Shown here piece after piece: positions 8,476-17,223 of a stretch of 64,000 bases of DNA (position 1 is its first letter; each line of letters starts with the position of its first letter). Under the pieces are notes generated by a model, which saw nothing but the letters and a program-made list of their open reading frames with translations, ran no database searches and was not told the DNA's origin. Made by a program: the position numbers and the translations under genes. Source of the DNA: Durusdinium trenchii (lineage: Eukaryota > Sar > Dinophyceae > Suessiales > Symbiodiniaceae); assembly GCA_963970005.1 (NCBI GenBank), contig CAXAMN010027428.1, positions 1 to 64,000 on the forward strand, written 5' to 3'.

Positions 8476-9084
8476 TTAGCCCATGTGGTGTGAGAGGCTG
8501 TCGCGGGACCGTGAACGTTCCCTAGTGTGAGTGGTAGTGTTGGTGTGGGTTGCCGGGGTGGTTTGTGGTGGAGGGCCTGTCCAGTATGAGTGCAGGCGGG
8601 CTGCGTCTTGTGGTGGGGTACGTGGTGAAGGAGAGGGTGAACGGCTGGAGAGCCCGGGTGGTAGTGGAGTACCTGGCGGTATGTTGTGGATAATAGCCAG
8701 GTTTCTGCTGGAGAGTGTGGCTGTGGGGTTGATGCGGTATTGTCCTGGGAGCCCGGGGCCGGTGGTAACAAATTGAAGGAGTCGACGAGCCTAGGAGAGG
8801 TCATCGATCAGGCGGTCCAGCAAGATCAGGTCGCCGCGCAGTCGGTACAGGAGGTTGTATGCTCTCTGGTCTTGAAAATAAGTCTGGCTTGGCATAGGTT
8901 CAGTGTGGAATGGGTGACGGCGGAGGTGTTGGTTGACCATAAAGAGGAGGTCCAAAGAGCCGTTGAGGGATTGAAAATCGGGTTGGGTGCAAATCGAAGG
9001 TTGGAGCCAGCTCGGAGGGCACTGTGGGAGGTAGTGTTCTGTATCAGCGGGGTTGCTATGAGGGCGAGCGCGAGGATTGGCCAT
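8476..9084 (-). CDS. ORF3, paralogue of ORF4, interrupted by an in-frame TAG
   Basis: The ATG at 9084 (MANPRARP, context TCATGGCC) lies 33 nt after the acceptor motif. An earlier ATG at 9177 is upstream of the acceptor and less likely. The frame runs 97 codons to TAG at 8793-8791, then stays open to 8476. The sequence beyond the TAG (ARRLLQF, then GPGLPGQYRINPT, then an RERSRSRDS tract) is the part that aligns with ORF4. The stop therefore interrupts a conserved module, either as a mutation, an assembly error or a readthrough codon. A separate ATG at 8804 opens an overlapping frame to 8364 that I regard as a shadow. Confidence 0.5.
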
Positions 9085-9108
9085 GACAATTGATGGACTG
9101 AGATGGCG

Positions 9109-9125
9109 TATAAAAGGCTGCGGAG
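9109..9125 (-). promoter_or_regulatory. Splice-acceptor/SL-like motif upstream of ORF3
   Basis: The minus strand reads CTCCGCAG|CCTTTTATA with AG at 9119-9118, 33 nt before ATG 9084. It matches the ORF4 and ORF5 sites except for loss of one A after GCC. Confidence 0.55.
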
Positions 9126-9260
9126 CTGAGGTGAGCCTGAAAACTGACAAATCGAAGTTGGGCAACTTGGTGAACATAGACTGGGTATGAAGAAATAAAT
9201 GTCAGTGCATGTCAGTGGATTTGTCGTGCGGCACGCCGTAAGGAAAGTGGGTGAAACGGG

Positions 9261-10073
9261 TCAAATGAAATAACTGCCAACTGGCGTGAGTGGAGATTTC
9301 TCCGGATGACTGTCTTCACTAAGCGCTCGCTCAGCAGCCGGCGGCAGCAGCACAGCAGCAGGAGTCGTTGGATACTGTGAAGTCGGTGGCGTTGTTGTGG
9401 GGGAAGGGGAGAAATCCGGTTGTGAATGTGGCGCTGGGGAAACTGCTGGTGATGTGGGTGTTGGTGAGGGGGAAGGTGCCTGTCTTGGTGGTGCGGTTGG
9501 TAGTGGTGTGGAGAAGAGTTGCTGGTCCTGCTGACGTTGCATGTCTTTGAGTTCTTGCCATCGGGCTTGGCATTGCTCAACGGAGAAGCCCACTCGGCGG
9601 GCCACAGTGGTCCAGTTGGGACGAAGTTTGGGGTTTTCTTTGAGTTCGACCAGGCGACAGTCAGCGTCGCCGTCCCAGGCATCCCAATCCGCCTGTCGGT
9701 TTAAAGGTGGTGGGGGTGGTTGCTTCCGCTTGCGTGTTGTGGTGGGTTGTGGATCAGGGGGTGTTGTTGGAGTGTCGTCTGAGTCTTGTAAGGGTGGTGC
9801 TGGTAAATGGATGGGTGGTCTGGATGGTGCTGAGTCACAGGATGAGGTGGTGGATGGTAAACGTATAGGGTGGTTGGGCGGAGTTGGAAGTGGCTGAAAG
9901 TGTTGGCGGAAAGTGGGGTCCGCTTGGTGGCTGTGGTGGAGGAGAACCGTGTGGAGGTGTGCTACAATATCTGTTGCTTGTCGAAGCAGGTTGTGCACCT
10001 GCGAAAGTGCCACTGCGGTTTTGTGTATGAGAGTTGAGGTGTCGTTTTGTAGAGGTGTCGGTGTGCTGCTCAT
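9261..10073 (-). CDS. ORF2, Myb/SANT-domain protein, 270 aa
   Basis: The ATG at 10073 is preferred over an upstream GTG. Residues 1-60 form a Leu/His-rich helical segment and RKRK (about 114-117) is a basic cluster. Residues 130-178 have the spacing of a Myb/SANT (trihelix-like) repeat: W130 and W133, a Leu-rich helix, PNW at 152-154, TVARRVGFS, then QCQARWQEL. The rest is Pro/Ser/Thr-rich. Such domains bind DNA. In an element this could direct integration or regulate transcription, and it may have been captured from the host. The stop is at 9261. Confidence 0.65.
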   Translation of the reverse strand: MSSTPTPLQNDTSTLIHKTAVALSQVHNLLRQATDIVAHLHTVLLHHSHQADPTFRQHFQPLPTPPNHPIRLPSTTSSCDSAPSRPPIHLPAPPLQDSDDTPTTPPDPQPTTTRKRKQPPPPPLNRQADWDAWDGDADCRLVELKENPKLRPNWTTVARRVGFSVEQCQARWQELKDMQRQQDQQLFSTPLPTAPPRQAPSPSPTPTSPAVSPAPHSQPDFSPSPTTTPPTSQYPTTPAAVLLPPAAERALSEDSHPEKSPLTPVGSYFI

Positions 10074-10112
10074 GAGTCTGAGATGTAGGGGTGTGCAGTG
10101 GTCAAGAATCGT

Positions 10113-10130
10113 CACAGGTTGCTGCGGCAG
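10113..10130 (-). promoter_or_regulatory. Splice-acceptor-like motif upstream of ORF2
   Basis: The minus strand reads CTGCCGCAG|CAACCTGTGA with AG at 10123-10122, 48 nt before the ATG. It shares CCGCAGC with the other leader sites but lacks the following ATTT. Confidence 0.4.
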
Positions 10131-10508
10131 CGCGCCAAAGCAGCCGGACAGCGGCGAGTCTGAGGGAGCGCGTCATCCCGAGGCCGTGCATATGAATTAA
10201 GCGAGCATCAAATTCCCACAGGCAAAAGTGCGAGTATGCAATGCCGGTTGGACAGTTGAGTACATGACTTGAAGAATCACTCTCCACGATGCAGAATCTG
10301 ACATGTGAAAGACTCCATCAAAACAGCCGGTACAATTCGAAAAAGATGTTCTCAGCAAACACTGCAGAGCTAGAAAAATTGAGGGTTCAAAATTCGCGTG
10401 GCCGCTGCAGGAGGCTCTTTTTTGCTGCTACAGCAAAGGTTGGGTGGTGGTGTGAGACCAAAAGTGGATGTGGAGGTGGTAGTGGTGTGTAGATGTGTGG
10501 TAGTGGTG
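10131..10508 (-). other. Spacer between ORF1 and ORF2
   Basis: This is about 380 bp with no convincing ORF. It contains pyrimidine-rich stretches on the minus strand and the probable 3' end of the ORF1 transcript. No terminator or poly(A) signal could be recognised. Confidence 0.4.
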
Positions 10509-12299
10509 TTATGGGTCCGGTGGAGTGGAGTTGGTGGACCAGGCCAGTCCTTTGACAATGGCGTGGTCCGGGTGGATCACCCAGCAGCGGCCCTTCTGAT
10601 GAAAGACTGCACCATGGTGGTCGTTAAGGAGGTTCATGGCGTGTTCCTCACCTCCAGAGGTATATTTTGTGGCAGCACCCCAAGCAAGGAGTGTGATGAT
10701 AAGGGAATGGGAATTCTTGTGGAGTTGCCAGGTGTTGTGGATGATGCGGGCAAGTTCGTTGTGGTCATGGGGTTGGTTGTGGGTGATGCGAACGCCCTGG
10801 GCAAAAAATCCAGGGTAGTTGGCAAAGTGGAGTGTGCTGGGTAAAAAACGGCCTTGGCGTAGAATGTTGGAAATGTTGCCGACGGGGCCTGTGTGGCCTG
10901 CGTTGATGTGGGCGACTTCCCGGTGGGTTGATGTGGCGCGGGAAACCGCAGGTGGCTCTGGTGTAGTGGCTTTGGTGTTGAGGAAGGGAAGTGAAATGGC
11001 GTAGTACTGGAATTGGTCGTATTGGTGAGTTGTGTCGTTCCACTTAGCGTGGGTATATTGTCGGAAATCGGTGATCTCCTTGTAGGTGATGTTGCAGTCT
11101 GTGAGGATATTGGCAATGTACTGGTGTTGTGGTCGGTTGGGATTGTCGAGTTGGGTGGCGTGGAATTCGAGCCATTCCAGGATTTGGTCTGCAGGTGTAA
11201 AGGTGTGAAAGTTGGGTGGAGGTCGCCAACGGTTGATTGGGCGACGGAGGACGGCTGTGGTGGGATATTGAGAGGGGTCCGGGTTGGTGTGTTCGGTGTT
11301 GGGGCGTAGATCAATGGGTTGTGGTGGCGAACGACTGCGGGATGGCGTAAGGCTGGATGTGTAGGTGGATGTTGAAGGCGAGCGCCGTCGCCGGGTTGTG
11401 CTGTGATGTTTGGAGTGGCGGTGATGGCGATGTCGGCGGCGGTGGCGGTGGCGTCCTCTGTGGTGATGGTCGGACTTGCGTCGGCTCTTGTGGTGGTGGC
11501 GGCGACTGCTGTGTGGTGGTTGCGGGGAAGGTGGTTGCGGTGCTGGTGAGGCAGTGGTGTCAGGTTGGTCTGGTGCTGGTAGTGAAGGTCCAGGCGCTGG
11601 TGTGGCAGATATCAGCGATGGGGATGCTGAATGTTGGGATACGGTAGCTGGTGGAGGCGTGTTTTGGACTGGTAATGGATTGTCCTGGGCAGTCGTGGGG
11701 ATGGGTTGGATCGGTAGTGTTGGATCCGATGGTGGCTGCTGTTGAGGTGGAGGTTGAGTTGGTGCTGAGGCGTTGATGGTTTGTGGAGGCGGTGGTGGGG
11801 GCAACGGTTGGAGTGGAGGCTGTGTGACGGGGGGAAAAGCTGAATAGGGTTGCCAAACGCCCTGGGGGATGGCGCATTGGGGGTCTGTGGATGGATAATT
11901 GGCAATCGCAGGCTGTTGCTGTGTTGGAGGGGGATGTGTCAGTGTAGTGGGGGGGGGAAGTTCAGCCGGTGATGTGGGATGATGTGGTGGCAACAAGTAG
12001 GACGGGGGAGGTGCTGCTGTCGGAAACACTGGAGTTGGATGTGTGGGTTGCGGTGGCACGTGACATGGTTGGACAAAAGTCCAAGTGGATGGTGTGCCGT
12101 AGGTCAGGGCAGTGGCGGTAGGGTTGGACAAGAACGGTGGTGGTTGAAATGGTTGTGGTTGTGGGTGAGGGTATGCCGATGGTTGTGTCGAGGGAAAGGT
12201 GGGTGCAGTTGATGGTTGTGGCATCGGCCATGTGGGTTGAGGTTGTGTGGTAGGTAATGGTGGTGGCGTGGTGTGAGCATAGGGCCACGGAAAATGCAT
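10509..12299 (-). CDS. ORF1, Pro-rich protein with basic RS/RH tract, 596 aa
   Basis: The ATG is at 12299 and the frame is uninterrupted. Residues 1-260 are Pro/Gln/Thr-rich. Residues 264-325 are dense in Arg, His and Ser (RRHHHKSRRK, then RSRSPP), typical of RNA-binding or SR-like tails. Residues 360-596 look globular and are probably the functional domain, with the landmarks EWLEFHATQL, HINAGHTGPVGN, YPGFFAQGV and CWVIHPDHAIVKGL. No family is recognised. It is the first ORF of the element and, with its basic tract, may be the nucleocapsid- or chaperone-like product. A degenerate leader motif (CTCCGCTG, near 12345-12352) lies about 46 nt before the ATG. Confidence 0.6.
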   Translation of the reverse strand: MHFPWPYAHTTPPPLPTTQPQPTWPMPQPSTAPTFPSTQPSAYPHPQPQPFQPPPFLSNPTATALTYGTPSTWTFVQPCHVPPQPTHPTPVFPTAAPPPSYLLPPHHPTSPAELPPPTTLTHPPPTQQQPAIANYPSTDPQCAIPQGVWQPYSAFPPVTQPPLQPLPPPPPPQTINASAPTQPPPQQQPPSDPTLPIQPIPTTAQDNPLPVQNTPPPATVSQHSASPSLISATPAPGPSLPAPDQPDTTASPAPQPPSPQPPHSSRRHHHKSRRKSDHHHRGRHRHRRRHRHHRHSKHHSTTRRRRSPSTSTYTSSLTPSRSRSPPQPIDLRPNTEHTNPDPSQYPTTAVLRRPINRWRPPPNFHTFTPADQILEWLEFHATQLDNPNRPQHQYIANILTDCNITYKEITDFRQYTHAKWNDTTHQYDQFQYYAISLPFLNTKATTPEPPAVSRATSTHREVAHINAGHTGPVGNISNILRQGRFLPSTLHFANYPGFFAQGVRITHNQPHDHNELARIIHNTWQLHKNSHSLIITLLAWGAATKYTSGGEEHAMNLLNDHHGAVFHQKGRCWVIHPDHAIVKGLAWSTNSTPPDP

Positions 12300-12976
12300 G
12301 TCGTGGTCGTAGCTATGGCGCGGCGCGGCGCGGCAGCAAAAAACAGCGGAGAAGTGCCGAGTTGTATTGTCTTGTTGTTGTGGGAGGTGTCTTCTCTGGT
12401 GTCAGTGGTGAATATGTTGTAAGGTGGTGCTAAATGTGAGCTTGTTGGTAGGTGTGTGTTCATGCATCTCGAATTAAGCTGAAGAGCTGTAATGCCCATC
12501 CTTGAGTTCTGTCGATGAAAGAATCGCGGCAGCAACATAGCGAACATAGAAACATGCACATGATTGGAAGACATGAAAAGAAAACTGAATGCTGAAATCT
12601 GAGATCTGAAGTTTGGAATCTGAAGGATTCGTCAAGAACCGTTTTTTGGCCCGGCGGCCGGTGTGGCGGTTGATTCTGTGAGGGTGTCGGTGCCTTCCTG
12701 TGATAATCCAGTGAGCGGTGGTGCGTTGGGGTGGCTGCTTTCCCATGCAAGAACGGCGCCCCTGTGACGGGGATCACACTCAGCACCCGAGTGGGACGGC
12801 TGAGCAGGACACACTTCGAACTTGGGTTTTTTCAGTTAGCGCAATTGTCTCAATGGGGAGGAAGGCGATGGAACGGCAAGGTGGAAAGGTCAGCTTAAAC
12901 TGTATTGTTTAACACAGGTTTCACGACAAGCGCAAGTGGAAGCGGCGGTCAGCAGCTGCAGTGCAGTGGGAAACCT
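12300..12976 (-). other. 5' leader region of the element
   Basis: This is 677 bp between the right terminal repeat and ORF1. Minus-strand ORFs here are short and lack protein-like composition. A GC-rich run of CGCGC repeats lies just before ORF1 (12318-12335). It presumably holds the 5' UTR and RNA-packaging or priming signals, none of which can be recognised. Confidence 0.4.
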
Positions 12977-13196
12977 GTTTGTGGGGAAAGTATCATGTGG
13001 AACCACCATGAATCAAACCAAAAATTGGACAGCGTGTTCAAAAGTTGAAGCAGGTACACCAGGTTGATCAGACCTGGCCTCCCAGATGCAAGGTAGCTTT
13101 GTTAGGCGCAGTCCCTTGCATCTGCTGCGCCCCCCTGCCTGTGTGGAATGGGAAGAGTGGTGGTGTAAGACCCTTTGTCCAGGGTGGGACACACAC
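12977..13196 (-). repeat. Right terminal direct repeat (5' side of the element)
   Basis: This copy of 1-220 differs at one base and has a longer terminal AC run. It contains a second copy of the two-hairpin module (13051-13136). If transcription starts in this repeat, as in an LTR, the promoter lies here, but no motif is recognisable. Confidence 0.8.
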
Positions 13197-14089
13197 ACAC
13201 ACACGCCTCCCCGAGGGGAGGCGAGAAGCCCTAAGGTCAGGACAAATGTGTAAGTGCGCACGCAGTGAGACAAAAGAATGAAGACGTGAAGAGGAGACAA
13301 GACGGGACAAAGGTGTGTGGTTGCAATGAAAGGGAACCAAGTGCACAGGGAACCGATGAGAACCCACCTCATTGTAAAGACCTGGGCGACCTAAAACCTA
13401 AATTAAAGTAGGTTGCGCACGTACAAACTAAGGGTCAGGCCGTGTGCGCGCAAAAGAAGGAAAGCGACAGAACATGAAGACAGGAAGACATGAAAGAAAA
13501 AAGGAAAAACCAGACGTGCGTGAACGGGAAAGGATGAAACAGGGAACCAAATGGAGGGGACGAGAACCAATGAAGCCAGACCTCATTCGACACACCTAGG
13601 CAAACCTCGTTCAGAATGTACGTGGTGTGTGTGTGTGTGCACCTGAGGTAGCGACGGGTCACAACGGACCCTTGAACAAGCTTCGGCCGCTGTGGTCACG
13701 TAAAGGCATAAGCCAGCTTAGAATTCAATCATTCGTCAAGTCTTGGCAAACAACTTTGGCCTAGGCCGCCTTGTATCCGGGCAGGGGATACGACGGGTCC
13801 ACAGGGGGCACTCTGCGGGCTCACCCTGGGCTGGCAAGAAGCCAGACACACTTATGAAAATGCGTGCTGATTGGATGCGGTTTGCCACACGCCGGCCTAA
13901 GTAACCATTTCCTAAGGGTACAGGTGAGAAACCTGAAAGGAAGTGGAGGTCCATCAAGTTTCAAGTGGCCAGCAAATCCAAAAGAAACCATCGATCGAAC
14001 AACAAGCTGACGACGTACGCTCTTGTCTGCCGCGCGCACTAGCCCTTTACGGAAGAGTAGGGTCACAGCTTGTGAACATCACACTTCAG

Positions 14090-14183
14090 CAGGTACGTGG
14101 ATTCTGCGTCCAGAATCCATATCAGTGACTCAAAACTGCCTCTTCGTTGGACTGCCGCTGTTAAGAGTCAGGCAGTCCCCCTG
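14090..14183. repeat. Two-hairpin module, copy B
   Basis: CAGGTAC at 14090 is followed by a 9-bp stem (14098-14106 with 14111-14119, loop of 4), then CTTCGTT and a perfect 8-bp stem GGACTGCC/GGCAGTCC (14149-14156 with 14171-14178, loop of 14), then CCCCCTG-type ends. Confidence 0.65.
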
Positions 14184-14507
14184 TTGAAAAAGGAAACAAT
14201 CCAAAAGGAACCCACACACACTCAAGAAATTGCGTACTGACACGATTTGCGGTTTGCCACACGCCAGCCTAGGTAAAAGCCTCAAGAACCAGGGTAAGTA
14301 TAATAGCTCCTAGGTAAAGGTGATCTGACCATGAGATCACCATGCAATTTTCCAAGAAATCCACCGAGCTCGAATAGCTCGAAAACCGGGCGAGAGCGAC
14401 AGGATGACGACGGCCGTGCACATCTGCAGAATGCATTGGCATTAACATGCATCAACCCTTTATTGGAGGATGATTGGAGTAAAAGCTTGGACAACAGTTC
14501 AACAAAG

Positions 14508-14594
14508 CAGGTACACCAGGTTGATCAGACCTGGCTTCCACCTTCACGCATAGCTTCGTTGGCATGCGTTTGCGTGATGGCCGCATGCCCCCTG
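14508..14594. repeat. Two-hairpin module, copy C
   Basis: CAGGTAC is followed by CCAGGT/ACCTGG (14516-14521 with 14529-14534), then CTTCGTT and a perfect 8-bp stem GGCATGCG/CGCATGCC (14561-14568 with 14582-14589, loop of 13), then CCCCTG. The first hairpin is identical to that in the element's terminal repeats. Confidence 0.65.
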
Positions 14595-14935
14595 CTCAAT
14601 ACACCTAGGTGAAAGGCAAGTAAAAACAAAATGGACGGATTCCCTGTGACTCCAAGGGTTTCACACACTTAAAGACTTATGAATTTGCGTACTGAACTGA
14701 AAGCGGTTTGCCACACGCCGGCCTAAGTGAAAAACCTAACAAACCAGGACAGGTGCAGATAAGGTGGTCTAAGCATCTTCGAAGCTCAAGGCCTTCAACT
14801 CCACTGCCGAGCAACTCTACCAAAGCGACAACTGCATGACTGCCGAGTGCCTTAACCGATGCGATGGCTGGATGTCTTGTTCTAGCTAAAAGCAGGGACC
14901 AACAACTTAGGACCCACCAGCTGCACTTAAATGCC

Positions 14936-15025
14936 CAGGTGCGGTCAACAGCATGTACGTTTGCACGTCCAATCTTTCACGGTCTTCGTTGGCTCTGGCG
15001 TGAAAGTGGACCCAGAGCCCCCCTG
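14936..15025. repeat. Two-hairpin module, copy D
   Basis: CAGGTGC is followed by a weak first hairpin, then CTTCGTT and a perfect 8-bp stem GGCTCTGG/CCAGAGCC (14991-14998 with 15012-15019, loop of 13), then CCCCTG. On the minus strand this copy follows an acceptor (TTTTGCAG) and is open in the phase left by the exon at 15090-15243, so it may be the next exon of that gene. Confidence 0.6.
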
Positions 15026-15089
15026 CAAAATATGAAAACATTCCAAAAGGAACCTTGTGACTCCAAAGGTTACACACACACACACCTAC

Positions 15090-16968
15090 CTGTCACCGAA
15101 TGGTCATCAAGTACGGTCCACACAGGTCCAAAGAAGGGGTCCAACATGAACGAACCAGATGAACGAACCAAGTCTCCATCTGCTTGCCACGACGCAGATC
15201 CAAAGATCTCCAGCTCTAAGCGTCCAGGTGAATCGCTCACCACCTGAATCGCCAACGAAGGTGATCGGGAAACGAAGCGAGGACGGGAAGCTTCGAGCTT
15301 TTGTTCCAAAAAGTGTGGAGTTCGGAACAGCAAAAAAAAGGATCTGAAAAAGGTGGATCTGCAATGATCTGCTGTTCAGAAAGAGATCTGCCCAGGCTTC
15401 CTGTAAAAGCTGAAGATCTCATCAACTTCGGGGCCGCGGCCCACGTGTGAATGTGGTGAATTTGGAAAAAAGAACGGTAAAAACATTGAAAAAAAGCGAA
15501 GAACGTGCGAAAGACGACCCAAAACAACCCAAAAGACGACCTAACAAACGTGTTGTTCTTCAATGTGTTTGTTGATCTATTCGCCGTCGCGGGTCGCTGG
15601 CGTCTTCCGATCCGATCGATACGACTGAAGCGTCCCGTCGACTCACTTGGTGCCGGGCCATTCCGGCAGACCGTTACGAAGGAGAAAAAGACGAGGAAAG
15701 CTGAGGAATAGAAAAGAACATGGGATCTATGGGGCTATGGGGGTAAGTGTTCCCACACCTTTAGTTTTACCCTTTAAGCCTTAGCTCTCAAAGAACATGG
15801 GGATCTACGGGGGGTAAGTTCCCACACCCTCAGTACAGTAACCCTTTGCTCTCGAAAGTCTGAGATGTGTTACCTCAAGCCTTGTCGCATCCCAGGCCAT
15901 CCCCCCGTTCTTCATCCCAGACACCAAGCGGATCGCCGCCTTGCCACCTTGTTCTTCCTCGCAGACACCGGTGTACGTCGGCTCTGAAAGCGGGTGTGTC
16001 TGCAATATGATAATATGATGTCGGTACAGGAATTGTTGCAGAACCACATGTTTGGATGTGCTTGTTATATCATGCTCGTTGCAGCCACTTACTTTTGCAA
16101 TCCCTGCCCTCCTTGCCCAGCTGGTGGACGAAAGCTTCTCGAAAGTCATCCAGGAGGCGCGTCACGACCGGCATGGTGTTGATAGGGATCCCCGGAAAGC
16201 ATTCCTCGAAGATGGAGGCTAAAGCATGATCGACCGCCCTTGGCATTCCCTTGAACAGCGCTCGGAGGCCAAGAAGCTGGGTCAAACCCAAGCAAGAGCC
16301 AATGAAGTGGCACAGTGCTTGAGTAGCAAAAACAGGTGCTGTCGCCTTGTTTTCGGGTCTGCACTTCTGCAAAAGCCAAGTGGCATGTGATTTTTTGGTC
16401 AACTATAGACTATATCAATCACTCGGTCTGACATGGCTATAATTATCATTATAGAATATTATAGAATCATACAGATTCAGATCTATGTTTTCTATAACAT
16501 AGAAGTTCCTGAGATGCAAATGTCACTTCTTAAGCTCCAGGTTGCGATCCAGGGGTTCGGACAGCAGCCAGCATCCAGACTTCGCGATTGCGAAACGGCG
16601 CTATCTTCGGAGATGTCCAACTTCACGGGGCAGTCGGAGGGTGCATCGTACCTGTCAAGAAAAGAGGACGTCCTTCGTTGAAAACACATCCGTGAGAGGC
16701 GGAGTCGATGGGAGCAGAAATGGTCTTTCTCTTGGGGATGTATCGGCACGATGCTCGGTGATAGTTCATGATTTGGATGGTATATGCTCCAGAAACGTGG
16801 GCGCCTTGCCATCCATTTGTTCGATGTTTCTAGATTCCCTGAGGTTCAGGAAAGAGAAGGGATGAAACGCTGCCATCAACCAAGGATCCAGCTCCACCCC
16901 AAGCGCCCCAGGGCAGGACCGAATTCACCCAACTCCTGCCTCAAGGACGCCACTCGTGAGGACGCCAT
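15090..16968 (-). CDS. Multi-exon gene of unknown family, at least five exons
   Basis: The ATG at 16968 opens MASSRVASLRQELGEFG. Proposed exons are 16881-16968, 16527-16838, 16093-16366, 15874-15983 and 15090-15243. Phases agree across introns 16839-16880 (42 nt, strong pyrimidine tract), 15984-16092 (109 nt) and 15244-15873. The join between 16527 and 16366 does not agree in phase, so a boundary is wrong or an exon is missing. Donors include GTAAGT (16092) and GTAGGT (15089); acceptors TTTTGCAG and CTTTCAG. The third exon is helical and hydrophobic (GSCLGLTQLLGLRALFKG, then VTRLLDDFREAFVHQ). The fifth begins VVSDSPGRLELEIFG. The gene may continue into 15022 and below, within the hairpin array. 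No domain is recognised. Confidence 0.5.
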
Positions 16969-17223
16969 CGGAGGCGGCGGCTGTTCAACGGCGCATCAGC
17001 GGAGCTTTCGTGTGTCTCGGTCGTCATCCGGTGTCTTGCTTCGTTGATTCAACATGAAGTCACCATATGATCACCATGGTTTGATGAGTCTTTGCTGTGG
17101 AGGCGTCACTCCTGACCGTTTCGGACTGCCGACGTTTCGGCCGTCTGACATGGTCCTCTGAGATGCATTTCGATGCATTTGCTGTGCAAGAACGAATCCT
17201 GTGCTGTGTCAGGCAATCGGAGC

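Larger units (their letters stand above)
1..13196 (-). mobile_element. Giant multi-ORF Penelope-like retroelement with terminal direct repeats
   Basis: The segment is bounded by copies of one 220-bp sequence (1-220 and 12977-13196, one mismatch) and carries eight ORFs all on the minus strand. The last ORF joins a GIY-YIG nuclease-like domain to a reverse transcriptase whose motifs A, B and C match Penelope-like elements. A GIY-YIG domain upstream of the RT is the permuted order known from the Naiad/Chlamys group. The number of accessory ORFs is unusual and recalls the very large rotifer Penelope elements (terminons). Near-identity of the repeats suggests recent insertion or ongoing homogenisation. 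The left repeat starts at the first base of the window, so the real edge may lie outside. Several in-frame breaks mean this copy may be inactive or the assembly may contain homopolymer errors. Confidence 0.75.
13197..14935. repeat. Diverged tandem array, unit about 420 bp, next to the element
   Basis: Blocks recur: a word near GCGGTTTGCCACACGCC at about 13876, 14250 and 14706; TTGCGTACTGA at about 14230 and 14684; a CACACAC run; and the hairpin module at 14090, 14508 and 14936 (spacings 418 and 428). A second, shorter repetition (AGGGAACCAA ... CCTCATT) occurs at about 13325-13375 and 13535-13590. No uninterrupted coding frame is conserved between units. Units 14508 and 14936 share GCCAACGAAG in the same minus-strand frame, so they may derive from a duplicated exon and intron. 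Confidence 0.6.

Noticed and set aside
8364..8804. ATG-initiated 146-codon ORF overlapping the end of ORF3
   Set aside because: The third frame, in phase with ORF3 beyond the TAG, aligns with ORF4; this one does not.
110..12250. Long plus-strand ORFs across the element (e.g. 1720-2127, 10398-10844)
   Set aside because: They mirror the Pro/Thr/His-rich minus-strand ORFs, giving Val/Gly/Trp-rich antisense frames. All recognisable motifs are on the minus strand.
13013..13372. 119-codon minus ORF over the right terminal repeat
   Set aside because: It is mostly repeat sequence plus low-quality reading; the same segment in the left repeat is the RT 3' end.
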